Of a DNA stretch of 64,000 bases, positions 52,160 through 61,315 are shown piece after piece (position 1 is the first letter of the stretch; each line of letters begins with the position of its first letter). The stretch is taken from assembly GCA_024167805.1 (NCBI GenBank), contig CP099988.1, forward strand, positions 2,280,001-2,344,000. The letters run 5' to 3'. Source of the DNA: Methanobacterium sp. ERen5. Lineage in GTDB: Archaea > Methanobacteriota > Methanobacteria > Methanobacteriales > Methanobacteriaceae. Position numbers and translations under genes: made by a program. Under the pieces are notes generated by a model, which saw only the letters and a program-made list of their open reading frames with translations, did not search any database and was not told where the DNA came from.

Positions 52160-52492
52160 TTATTCCCTTGTTATCATGAGTAGTAGGGCCAGGGCTGTGA
52201 ATTCCAGGCCTAAAAATATGAGTGGTAAAGCCGCAGCTTCTATAGTTACAGGTGGATAGTATATAAGGTAAACTGAGAATATTAGGTTTTGAATCAGGAA
52301 TAGCAGTGAAAAAAGTACCAGTGTGGTTGTGAATTTGGATTTAACCTTCTGATACCTCTCAACATAGACATAGAGCATTCCAATTAACAGGCAAATATTT
52401 GCCACGCTGGTAATTAATGGGGAACTCTTCACGAGAATAAACAAACTTGGCAGCACATTGGAAAATCCTAAAAAATTCACATCCATAAACAT
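52160..52492 (-). CDS. Small four-helix membrane protein (pair B)
   Basis: 110 residues, same plan as 31583-31882: helix, basic loop (ERYQKVKSKF), helices LVLFSLLFLIQNLIFSVYLI and a C-terminal helix FLGLEFTALALLLMI. It follows a winged-helix gene on the same strand by 71 nt, reproducing pair A. Confidence 0.7.
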   Translation of the reverse strand: MFMDVNFLGFSNVLPSLFILVKSSPLITSVANICLLIGMLYVYVERYQKVKSKFTTTLVLFSLLFLIQNLIFSVYLIYYPPVTIEAAALPLIFLGLEFTALALLLMITRE

Positions 52493-52563
52493 CTACTCAC
52501 ACCTTTTACAACACAAATATTTTTTTTAATATTACAAAGTTTATCATTGCCTAATTGGGTTCT

Positions 52564-52848
52564 TTACATTTCCTTAAATTCTTCCCAGATTTCAAGGAAG
52601 ACAGTGTAGTTATTTTCCATTTCATCGGAGAGGAAGTAAAGTGCACCGTACTTTTCTCCAGTTGATTTAACCAGATTATTTTCGTTTAAAACATCCATAT
52701 GATGTTTTATAGTTTTATAGTCCAGACAAAGTTTTTCAGCAAGCTTATTAAGATTGTATGGTCTGTTATGAAGTTCAAGTATGATTCTACCGCGGTTTTC
52801 CCCACCCTTGTTTCCGGTGATCAACCACCATAAAAATACCTTCTTCAT
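52564..52848 (-). CDS. ArsR-like winged-helix regulator (pair B)
   Basis: 94 residues. [22 protein letters not shown], recognition helix [19 protein letters not shown], wing [15 protein letters not shown]. Paralog of 31925-32203. GGGGTTAAC precedes the ATG. Partner of the membrane protein at 52160. Confidence 0.82.
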   Translation of the reverse strand: MKKVFLWWLITGNKGGENRGRIILELHNRPYNLNKLAEKLCLDYKTIKHHMDVLNENNLVKSTGEKYGALYFLSDEMENNYTVFLEIWEEFKEM

Positions 52849-52961
52849 AACAAGTTAACCCCTAACAAACCCTGATAAATATATATTTTAAATAACCTCT
52901 ACTTTTCTTATTAACTTTCCCTACTACTTATTACCCACGGTTTGGGTACATTAAAAGAACA

Positions 52962-53654
52962 CTATTTGATACAGTAAAATCCTGCCTGCATATAGGACAT
53001 CCAAAACATTTCAACAACTTTAAAACCGGTTTTTTCAAGTAATGCCAAGTGTTCCTCAACTTTAATTGGGAAGTACTCCACATCAAATCGTTTTAAAAAG
53101 TTTCGGACCGTATCCTCATCCCTACCCCTTTTGAGTTGGAAATTTTTCACGTATTCCTTCACAACTTCAATTCCTTCCTCTGTTTTTGGACGAATATTTT
53201 CAAAGGTGATGTAAATTCCGTTGTCATTTAAAAGTTCGTAACAGACTCTGGTGGTTTTTGCCCTTTCTTCTTTGGATAGGTAGTGGTGGGCTTGAATTGC
53301 TGTTATCACATCTGGTTTTAAATCACCATCAAGCGTAATTTCGGATGTTTCACAGGGTTCTAGAAGTTGAAGTCTTTCAATGGGCAAGTCTGAAAGTTTG
53401 GAGCCGGCCAGATTTAACATTTCATGGGACGGATCACTCAGTATAAAACTGGTGTTATGAAACTCTTGAACGGCTTTTTTAACCAGTGTTCCTGTACCAC
53501 AACCTGTATCTAACCAAATTTTGGGTTCTTTTCGAATTGTTTTTACCATATTCAAGGTTTCTTCATGAAATGATTCGTAGTATGGAATTGTGTCCCTTAT
53601 CTGCAGATCATAATCTTCTGATCTGTGTGATGATCTGTTATCGTTAGCTGGCAC
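52962..53654 (-). CDS. SAM-dependent methyltransferase (class I)
   Basis: 230 residues. Rossmann motif I IWLDTGCGTGTLVKKA, acidic residue after strand 2 (SFILSDPSHEML), DVITAIQAHHYLSKEER around motif IV, then NDNGIYITFENI. Target molecule unknown. Start GTG 53654 has GGGGG at 6-nt spacing, a normal arrangement. Confidence 0.85.
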   Translation of the reverse strand: MPANDNRSSHRSEDYDLQIRDTIPYYESFHEETLNMVKTIRKEPKIWLDTGCGTGTLVKKAVQEFHNTSFILSDPSHEMLNLAGSKLSDLPIERLQLLEPCETSEITLDGDLKPDVITAIQAHHYLSKEERAKTTRVCYELLNDNGIYITFENIRPKTEEGIEVVKEYVKNFQLKRGRDEDTVRNFLKRFDVEYFPIKVEEHLALLEKTGFKVVEMFWMSYMQAGFYCIK

Positions 53655-53812
53655 TTAAATCCCCCTTATAGTTTTTATATCAAAAATTTCATTTTGTTTG
53701 AATGATCTTATACCTAAGTTGTCTTTAAATATAGATAGAATTTTGTTAGATATTTAATTTATAACAACACTGAACACTGTAAAAATAAGAAGTTTGGAAA
53801 GAATTTGGTTTA

Positions 53813-55570
53813 TTATGCTCTTGTTTTAAAGTTTATCAAGTATTTGCTGTTTCTGTTCCCTGCCAAATCTTTAACTGCGCCTGTAGGTATGTAAACTTCG
53901 TATTTGTTTCGGTTTAACCTGTTTTTTAACATTTTGATTGTTATGGTGTTTCCAGATATGGTAACTGTGGTGTGTGTAATTTTTCCAGTGCTCATATTTT
54001 TGATGTAGATATTCTTGAAATTGGTTCCCTTGCTGATCTTCTCACTGAATTTGATGGTTATGGGTGTTGTTAAAGCTACACCTTGAGCATTGTTTGCGGG
54101 TGTCGTTTTTGTGATCTTGGGTGCTGTTTTATCGATAGTGTAGCTCATTGTGTAGACTTGTGAACTGTTACCAGCCAGATCCACTGCGAAGTATTTGAGT
54201 ATGGTTGTGGATTTAATGGTTATGGGTCCTGTGTACACGTTACTCCTGGTTGTGGGTGTTTTACCGTTTAGTGTGTAGTAGATGGTTCCATAATCATCCA
54301 TTGTTAGTTTAACTGTTTTGGTGGTGTTGTAAACTCCTGATTTAATATTTGAACTGACATTAGGTGGTGTTGTCTTATCATGAATGGCGTACAGGTTATT
54401 GTCTTCACTTCCGATGTAGAGTGTGCCGTCACATCCAATACATGGGGATGAGTCAATAAAATTTCCTGTTTGATACTTCCATTTTAGAGAACCATCAGGT
54501 TTAACAGCATATAAACATCCATCACCACTTCCAACATATATTATTCCATCATGTCCAATGGCTGGAGAAGATATTTGAAGAGGATGGTCACCACTATATA
54601 TACAATATTTCCATTTTAAATTTCCAGAGGGTGTTAAAGCGTATAAAAATTTATCCTGGGACAAAATGTAGATTGTTCCATTATTTGCGATTGCTGGAGA
54701 GGAATCTGTAATGTTTCCTGTTAGGTATTTCCATTTTAACGAGCCATCAGGGTTTAAAGCATATACATTATGATCTTCACATCCGAAGTATAATGTTCCA
54801 TCACTTCCGATTGCTGGAGAGGAAACTATAATATCAATACTTGTAAAATTCCATCTTTGGGTTCCATTTGGATACACTGCATATAAATGATTATCAAAAG
54901 TACCCAAATAAATAGTTCCATCACTTCCAATGGCAGGTGTTGATACTAACATACTACCAACTGTACAATTCCATTTCAGTGTTCCATCAGGTTTTAATGC
55001 ACATAAAATACCGTTATCCAAATATCTGTGACTGGAAATTCCGATATATATGGTTCCATCGGCTCCAATAGCCGGAGATGTGCCTATTGTATTCCCATAT
55101 TCCGGAGTATAATTCCATTTCTCAGATCCATTGGGGTACAGCGCATATAACTTGTTACTACACACCAAGTATATGGTGCCATCATCTTCAATAGCAGGAG
55201 TATAACCTATTTGATATCCTGAATTGAAGCTCCACTTCACAGTGCCGTTGGGGTACAGGGCGTATAAATTTTTATCTGCACTGCCAATGTAAATGGTACC
55301 ATCAACCCCAATGATTGGAGAAGAAGCTATGCCTCTTCCTGTTCTAAATTTCCATTTGGTGGTGTTGGTTTGAGGTCCTTTGTACTCTGATTGACCGGTG
55401 TTGTTGCTGTCATGATGAAATTTAGGTTGTGGAGATGTGGCCAGACCAGCTGCTGAAACCGCTCCTGAAAAAATAATCGCTCCAAAAAGGATTAATCCTA
55501 AAAATAAGACTATTTTACCGAATTTAATTTGTTTATCAGTTTTTAAATTTAATTTACTTAGGCTTACTAT
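53813..55570 (-). CDS. Secreted eight-bladed PQQ-like propeller protein
   Basis: About 585 residues. Signal peptide (IVLFLGLILFGAIIFSGAVSAAG), entry motif PQPKFHHDSNNTGQSEY, eight blades (IGSADKNLYALYPNGTVKW to EDNNLYAIHD), chitobiase-C-like domain (SSNIKSGVYNTTKTVKL, GTIYYTLNGKTPTTRSN), Big_5 domain. A longer frame begins at ATG 55630, but that would place the promoter-like motif inside the gene. After SD GGGGG (55580-55584) the only well-placed in-frame codon is ATA 55570. The last 450 bp are almost identical to the neighbour at 55717. Confidence 0.85.
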   Translation of the reverse strand: MVSLSKLNLKTDKQIKFGKIVLFLGLILFGAIIFSGAVSAAGLATSPQPKFHHDSNNTGQSEYKGPQTNTTKWKFRTGRGIASSPIIGVDGTIYIGSADKNLYALYPNGTVKWSFNSGYQIGYTPAIEDDGTIYLVCSNKLYALYPNGSEKWNYTPEYGNTIGTSPAIGADGTIYIGISSHRYLDNGILCALKPDGTLKWNCTVGSMLVSTPAIGSDGTIYLGTFDNHLYAVYPNGTQRWNFTSIDIIVSSPAIGSDGTLYFGCEDHNVYALNPDGSLKWKYLTGNITDSSPAIANNGTIYILSQDKFLYALTPSGNLKWKYCIYSGDHPLQISSPAIGHDGIIYVGSGDGCLYAVKPDGSLKWKYQTGNFIDSSPCIGCDGTLYIGSEDNNLYAIHDKTTPPNVSSNIKSGVYNTTKTVKLTMDDYGTIYYTLNGKTPTTRSNVYTGPITIKSTTILKYFAVDLAGNSSQVYTMSYTIDKTAPKITKTTPANNAQGVALTTPITIKFSEKISKGTNFKNIYIKNMSTGKITHTTVTISGNTITIKMLKNRLNRNKYEVYIPTGAVKDLAGNRNSKYLINFKTRA

Positions 55571-55587
55571 TTTGACAAACCCCCGTA

Positions 55588-55610
55588 TACAGTATAATAT
55601 AAGATCTAAA
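55588..55610. promoter_or_regulatory. Degenerate propeller-family palindrome
   Basis: TACAGTATAATATAAGATCTAA resembles the family element with one base missing (about 18 of 23 positions match). A partial version (AAATCTAAAGTGTAATAT) lies upstream of the 55717-57447 gene at about 57471-57488. Confidence 0.5.
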
Positions 55611-55716
55611 CTGTAATATACCCTCACCAAACCATTAACTTTTTCCCTTCGTTATAGTAAAGCTTTGAAATATGAACCTGTAAAAAAAGAGAATTTATGA
55701 ATATTTAGGTTTATTA

Positions 55717-57447
55717 TCATCTAGTTTTGAAGTTTAACAGGTATGCATTGTTTTTGTTCCCTGCCAAATCTTTAAATGCACCTGTTGGTATGTAAACTTC
55801 GTATTTATTCTTGTTTAACCTGTTTTTTAACATTTTGATTGTTATCGTGTTTCCGGATATGGTAACTGTGGTGTGGGTTATTTTTCCGGTGGTCATATTT
55901 TTGATGTAGATATTATTGAAATTGGTTCCCTTGGTGATCTTTTCACTGAATTTGATGGTTATGGGTGTTGTTAAAGCTACACCTTGAGCATTGTTTGCGG
56001 GTGTCGTTTTTGTGATCTTGGGTGCTGTTTTGTCGATGGTGTAACTCATTGTGTAGACTTGTGAACTGTTGCCAGCCAGATCCACTGCGAAGTATTTGAG
56101 TACGGTTGTGGATTTAATGGTTATGGGTCCTGTGTACACGTTACTCCTGGTTGTGGGTGTTGTTCCATTTAAGGTGTAGTAGATGGTTCCAGTTCCATTC
56201 ATGGTTAGTTTAACTGTTTTGGTGGTGTTGTAACTTCCTGATTTAAGGTTGGAACTTGCTGTTGGTGGTATGATTAGGTCATGAAATGCGTAAAGGTTAT
56301 TGTCTTGACTTCCAATGTAGAGGGTGCCGTCACTTCCGATGCATGGTGATGAACCTATTCCATATCCTGTTTGATACTTCCATTTTAGAGTACCATCAGG
56401 GTTAATAGCATATACAAACTTATCAGCACTTCCAACATATACTGTTCCGTCACTTCCAATGCATGGTGATGAATCTATTTCATCTCCTGTTTGATATTTC
56501 CATTTTAGAGTACCGTCTGTGTTAAAAGCATATAAATACCCATTATCACTTCCAACGTATATTACTCCATTACTTCCAATGGCTGGAGAAGAAAAAAGTC
56601 TGGGGTCAGTATCATTAGTTATGGAATATTCCCATTTTAAATTTCCTGTGGATGTTATGCTGTACAACTTATTTCCGGAAGCAATGTAGCTTGTTCCGTC
56701 ACATCCAATTGCTGGAGATGCAAATATATAGCCATTACCTGTAAAATTCCATTTTTCAGTTCCATTGGGGTACAATGCGTATAAATGACCATCTTCACTC
56801 CCCACATAGATTGTTCCGTCACTTCCAACTGTTGGAGGTGAAAACAATATTATGCCTTTAGTAGTGAAATTCCACTTAAGTGTTCCATCAGGGTTTAGGG
56901 CGCATAATTTGTAATTATTTCCAAAGTATATTGTTCCATCACTTCCAATTGCAGGGGATGATGTTATATAATTTTCAGTGGTGTAATTCCATTTCTCTGT
57001 TCCATTAGGGTACAGTGCATACAAATTTTTACTAGATCCTATGTAACTGATACCATTACTATCAATGGTTGGAGTGTAACCCACTATATCTCCTGAATTG
57101 AAACTCCACTTCTTTTTGCCGTTGGGGTAAAGTGCATATAGATTTCCATCTTGACTTCCAATGTATATGGTACCGTCGGCCCCTATTACTGGAGAAGAAA
57201 GCATACCTCCTCCAGTTGTATATTTCCACTTGGTGGTGTTGGTTTGCGGCCCTTTGTAATCTGATTGACCCGTGTTGTTGCTGTCATGATGAAATTTAGG
57301 TTGTGGGGTGTTTCCGAGGCTTGTTGCTGAAACAGCTCCAGAAAAAATGATTGCTCCTAAAAGGATTAAAACTAAAAAGATAATTGTACTATTAAAATTA
57401 ATTGAACCTTCTGTTTTTTTTAAATTTAATTTATCTTGGCTTGCTAT
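55717..57447 (-). CDS. Secreted eight-bladed PQQ-like propeller protein, no canonical start codon
   Basis: About 576 residues. Signal peptide (IIFLVLILLGAIIFSGAVSA), entry motif PQPKFHHDSNNTGQSDY, eight blades (SQDGNLYALYPNGKKKW to QDNNLYAFHD), chitobiase-C-like domain and Big_5. Between the in-frame stop TAG at 57477-57475 and ATG 57204 (well inside blade 1) there is no ATG, GTG or TTG. SD GGGAGG (57457-57462) points to ATA 57447 at 9-nt spacing. Tandem duplicate of the 53813 gene, 146 bp apart. Confidence 0.82.
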   Translation of the reverse strand: MASQDKLNLKKTEGSINFNSTIIFLVLILLGAIIFSGAVSATSLGNTPQPKFHHDSNNTGQSDYKGPQTNTTKWKYTTGGGMLSSPVIGADGTIYIGSQDGNLYALYPNGKKKWSFNSGDIVGYTPTIDSNGISYIGSSKNLYALYPNGTEKWNYTTENYITSSPAIGSDGTIYFGNNYKLCALNPDGTLKWNFTTKGIILFSPPTVGSDGTIYVGSEDGHLYALYPNGTEKWNFTGNGYIFASPAIGCDGTSYIASGNKLYSITSTGNLKWEYSITNDTDPRLFSSPAIGSNGVIYVGSDNGYLYAFNTDGTLKWKYQTGDEIDSSPCIGSDGTVYVGSADKFVYAINPDGTLKWKYQTGYGIGSSPCIGSDGTLYIGSQDNNLYAFHDLIIPPTASSNLKSGSYNTTKTVKLTMNGTGTIYYTLNGTTPTTRSNVYTGPITIKSTTVLKYFAVDLAGNSSQVYTMSYTIDKTAPKITKTTPANNAQGVALTTPITIKFSEKITKGTNFNNIYIKNMTTGKITHTTVTISGNTITIKMLKNRLNKNKYEVYIPTGAFKDLAGNKNNAYLLNFKTR

Positions 57448-57665
57448 GTTGCCAAACCTCCCGATTTCATAAATCTAAAGTGTAATATTCTATTACTAAT
57501 CCTTAACTTTTTCTATCATAGATTAAGCACTTAGAAATATTGGGGTGGCAGTGGAAGGATAAGGGTGGGCTATGGAATATTTCGTTTTTTTTTTAACCAT
57601 TGATTTTTCTTGAAATTTACTAATGCTCTGGATCATATAATAATACAGTAGGGAGTTGTTAGAAG

Positions 57666-58058
57666 ATGGTAGAAATTAAATGGAAATCTGTATTATTAGG
57701 TCTTGTTTTAGGAGTTTTACTCAGTGCTACCATTGAAATATTAGTTACAGTGGCATTTGGCATGATCGTAGGATTATTTGGAGGGGCTGCAGGTTTCTTA
57801 ATCGCAACTACTTATGTTGGTTACAGAGTAGGTGGAACTTACAAGAATGGAGCTGTCAACGGTGCACTTGTAGGAATATTCATGGGAATAGTTGTTGGTG
57901 TAATTGGGATAATCTTAGGATTTACTATAGCTGGAGCATCAGGAGCTGTAACAGGTTCATTAGCATTAATAGTGGGTGTAATTGTTTATGTAATCATAGG
58001 TATGATAGGTGGAACTATCGGGGTTTTATTAAAGGATAGAAAAGAATCTTCAATCTAA
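57666..58058 (+). CDS. DUF5518-like membrane protein
   Basis: 130 residues, four hydrophobic helices rich in Gly and Val, with the family-like order SVLLGLVLGVLLSATIEI, GGAAGFLIATTYVGYRVGG, IFMGIVVGVIGIILG and a final GGTIGVLLKDRKE. Common in Methanobacteriales; function unknown. Confidence 0.8.
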   Translation: MVEIKWKSVLLGLVLGVLLSATIEILVTVAFGMIVGLFGGAAGFLIATTYVGYRVGGTYKNGAVNGALVGIFMGIVVGVIGIILGFTIAGASGAVTGSLALIVGVIVYVIIGMIGGTIGVLLKDRKESSI

Positions 58059-58147
58059 ATTAACACTTATTTTTTTTAAACAAACTACCTTCTTTAAGTA
58101 AATTATATTAAAGTAATTCAGGTATCCATGTGTCATGATCTATTTTA

Positions 58148-58294
58148 TTAATAGAATGATTGTCCACGTATCAGTATGCCTATCACAATAACAACCAATA
58201 ATAGTATGACCACTCCAAGGAGTATGAGCCGATCAATTTTCCTTTCCATCCTTCTTTCAAGGCCGGTTTTCTTCTTTAATTCATCCTCATCCAT
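58148..58294 (-). CDS. One-helix miniprotein behind a P-type ATPase, 48 aa
   Basis: Charged N-terminus (MDEDELKKKTGLERRMERK) and one membrane helix (LILLGVVILLLVVIVIGILI), ending RGQSFY. ATG 58294 has SD GGAGG at 8-nt spacing; the longer frame runs into the ATPase gene. It starts 20 nt after the ATPase stop on the same strand, so it is very probably co-transcribed. Small one-helix subunits are known for other P-type ATPases (KdpF, FXYD, phospholamban); that role here is inference. Confidence 0.65.
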   Translation of the reverse strand: MDEDELKKKTGLERRMERKIDRLILLGVVILLLVVIVIGILIRGQSFY

Positions 58295-58314
58295 GGATAA
58301 ATCCTCCATATAAT

Positions 58315-61053
58315 TTATTTGTTCATTCTTCTCACAACGTACTTCCTCAGTTCCTCTGCAAAGAACATGATGGGTATGAAGCTTACAACGTAGAGCCACT
58401 GGTAGATGTCCAGTGCTGTTGTTCCGAAGATACCCTGTAAATATGGTACGTATACGATGGACAGCATTACAGCAACTTCAAATATTATTCCCCTCATTAT
58501 CCACTTATTTTTAAAGACTCCCACCTTGAAAGTAGAGGTTCGAGTGGTCTGACACCCTATCAAGTTTCCAATCTGGGACGTGACAATTCCAACAAAAACC
58601 ATGGTGGTTGCTTCAAGGTACAGTGGATCTGTAAATGGCAGCGACTCTCCAAGTGTCCATCCTCCTCCGTATAACACCCAAAAGTATCCGCTCATAACAA
58701 GGAAAGCTTCAATCAAACCAAGGAATATGTAACCCCTCCAGATCACACCCCAGTTCAGGAGCCTTTCATTTCTGGGTCTGGGAGGTCTGTCCATAACATC
58801 AGACTCTGAAGGACCCATTCCCAATGCCAGTGCAGGTAAAGTATCTGTTCCAAGATCAATTGCAAGGATCTGCATAACAGTTATGGGAAGTGGTATTTTA
58901 AAGATGACCAGCAGGATGAATGGAATAATTTCAGCTGTTTCATGGGCAAATATGTAGGTGATGAACTTTCTTATATTTTCAAATATTGTTCGCCCCTCTT
59001 TAATGGCTGAAACAATGGTTGCAAAGTTATCATCTGTAAGCACCATGTCAGATGCTTCTTTTGCCACATCAGTACCTGTTATACCCATTGCAACACCAAT
59101 ATCTGCCTTTCTAAGTGCCGGTGCATCATTCACACCATCACCTGTCATTGCAACTATTTCATCCATATCTTCAAGCACAGATGCGATACGCATCTTATGC
59201 TCAGGCACGGCCCTTGCAAATATAATATCCTCCCCAGATTGCAGGAGATCCTTCAACTCCTCATCGGTCATAGCTGTTAATTCTTTACCCTTAACTATTC
59301 TACAGTTTTCATCCCCTACAATACCAACTTCACTGGCTATGGAACGTGCCGTAAGCCCGTAGTCTCCAGTGATCATTATTATTCTTATCCCTGCCTTGTG
59401 ACAATCAAGAACAGCTGGTAACACCTCTGGACGGGGTGGATCCTGCATGGCCATCATTCCTAGAAATATCATGTCCTTTTCAACAGAATCTGGATTGTAA
59501 TCCTCAAAGTCCGATGGAAGATTTCGATAGGCCATACCGAGAATTCTGAGTCCAGACGCTGCAAGCTTATCATGTTCCTCTATAACTTTCTTTTTCTCTT
59601 CCTCTGTGAAGCGTATGGGGGTTTCTTCCACTGAAATCTCTTTACTGAGGTTTATAATCTTCTTCGGAGCACCTTTGATGTAGACTACCTTTCTATCACC
59701 CACCTTATGGATGGAGCTCATGGATTTTCTCTGGGAATCAAAGGGAAGTTCATATATTCTGGGATACTTTTCAAGTTCTGCTTCCCAGTCAAAACCATTT
59801 TTTTGTGCAGCCACCAGGAGTGATGCCTCTGTTGGATCTCCGTATATCTTCCACTTCTCTCCGGGATTTTCTGGGGGAACCAGTTTGGCATCGTTAGCAA
59901 ATGTTGCAGACCTCATCAAGAGTTTGAGTTCCAGCACATCTTTATGGCAGACCTCTCCCTCATTTTGGAGAAAATCACCCGCTGGATCGTAACCTGCTCC
60001 TGTGACATCGATGATATCGTAGGGTATCCATACTTTACGTACAGTCATCTGATTCTTGGTGAGTGTTCCTGTTTTATCTGTGCATATGATGTTGGTAGAA
60101 CCCAGGGTTTCAACACTGGATAGCCGTTTTATCAAAGCATTTTTACCCACCATCTTCTTAACAGAAGCTGCAAGTGCCAGGGTAACAGTCGGAAGCAAAC
60201 CTTCAGGAACGTTGGCCACTGTGAGTCCTATGGCAAATAAAAATGCAACAGATAAACTGAGCTTAACAACGTAAATATTTAAAAAGAAGAGAGTGACACC
60301 CATTAAAATCGCTATGATAGCAATTAGTTGTGTTAAACGTGCCAGCTGCTTTTGGAGGGGACTGGGTTCTTCCTTAACCTCCTGTGTGAGTGATGCTATC
60401 TTGTTAAATTCAGTGTTTATTCCAGTGGCAAATATGACTGCCCTGCCAGATCCCGATGAAACATTGGTACCTGCAAGAACCAGGTTATGGGCGTTAACAA
60501 TGTTTTCATCATCATTATCTTCCTTGTCTGCAACTTTTCTAATGGGTTTAGATTCACCTGTGAGTGTGGAGCTGTCAATTTTCATTTCATAGGCTTCAAC
60601 CAGCCTGGCATCAGCCGAAATATTATTCCCCTCTTCAAGAACCAGCACGTCACCTGGAACCAGCTGGGAAGAAGGTACCTCCACCTCGCTACCATTTCTT
60701 ATCACCTTTGAGGATGATGGTAAAATCTTTTTTAAGGCATCAACAGCTTTTTCTGCCTCAAATTCCTGCCAAAAACTGAAAACTGCATTGATTATTATGA
60801 CGGCAATGATTGCAAATCCGAGCTGGGGTGTACCACTAATAAATGCAAGGGCGCTTGCAGCCCAGAGGAGCAGGGCCAGTATCTGATACAAATTTGCAAC
60901 GAATTTTAAAATTAGGGGTTTCTGTTTAACTTCCTGGATCTGATTCAACCCATATTCTGTTAAACGTTTTTGGGCTTCATCAGGACTTAAACCATCCTTC
61001 GAAGTACCCAACTCTTTGTAAACGTCATCATTAGATAAAGTTTTAATTTTCAT
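58315..61053 (-). CDS. P-type cation ATPase, Na,K-ATPase/SERCA-like (type II)
   Basis: 912 residues, intact. N-terminal cation ATPase domain, actuator loop TLTGES, helix 4 ANVPEGLLPTVT, phosphorylation site CTDKTGTLT, nucleotide domain with KGAP, hinge TGDGVNDAPAL, helix 6 AIDLGTDTLPALALG and a C-terminal helix bundle with conserved PRPRNERLLNWG. Helices 4 and 6 look more like animal Na,K-ATPase than like Ca2+ pumps (PEGLP). Transports cations with ATP; ion not certain. No heavy-metal CPC motif. Followed by a one-helix miniprotein. Confidence 0.92.
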   Translation of the reverse strand: MKIKTLSNDDVYKELGTSKDGLSPDEAQKRLTEYGLNQIQEVKQKPLILKFVANLYQILALLLWAASALAFISGTPQLGFAIIAVIIINAVFSFWQEFEAEKAVDALKKILPSSSKVIRNGSEVEVPSSQLVPGDVLVLEEGNNISADARLVEAYEMKIDSSTLTGESKPIRKVADKEDNDDENIVNAHNLVLAGTNVSSGSGRAVIFATGINTEFNKIASLTQEVKEEPSPLQKQLARLTQLIAIIAILMGVTLFFLNIYVVKLSLSVAFLFAIGLTVANVPEGLLPTVTLALAASVKKMVGKNALIKRLSSVETLGSTNIICTDKTGTLTKNQMTVRKVWIPYDIIDVTGAGYDPAGDFLQNEGEVCHKDVLELKLLMRSATFANDAKLVPPENPGEKWKIYGDPTEASLLVAAQKNGFDWEAELEKYPRIYELPFDSQRKSMSSIHKVGDRKVVYIKGAPKKIINLSKEISVEETPIRFTEEEKKKVIEEHDKLAASGLRILGMAYRNLPSDFEDYNPDSVEKDMIFLGMMAMQDPPRPEVLPAVLDCHKAGIRIIMITGDYGLTARSIASEVGIVGDENCRIVKGKELTAMTDEELKDLLQSGEDIIFARAVPEHKMRIASVLEDMDEIVAMTGDGVNDAPALRKADIGVAMGITGTDVAKEASDMVLTDDNFATIVSAIKEGRTIFENIRKFITYIFAHETAEIIPFILLVIFKIPLPITVMQILAIDLGTDTLPALALGMGPSESDVMDRPPRPRNERLLNWGVIWRGYIFLGLIEAFLVMSGYFWVLYGGGWTLGESLPFTDPLYLEATTMVFVGIVTSQIGNLIGCQTTRTSTFKVGVFKNKWIMRGIIFEVAVMLSIVYVPYLQGIFGTTALDIYQWLYVVSFIPIMFFAEELRKYVVRRMNK

Positions 61054-61315
61054 TTTTTCTTTAAGTATTGTTTAAATAAAAATGATAAATCTCTATAGAA
61101 CTTATTGACTTTATAAAATAAATATTAGATACTTGACTTCATTTCAACACAGCAACTATGGGGCCTTGATATTTTTAATAATGAAATTTAGATGTTCACG
61201 ATCCTAATTCATGACTTGAAAATATTAGTTGTATAAATTTTCATTTTATTTATGAAACACTCAGCAAGCGATTAATCAATAGAAAGATCAATTAATTAAA
61301 AAAAGAGGGAAAAAT

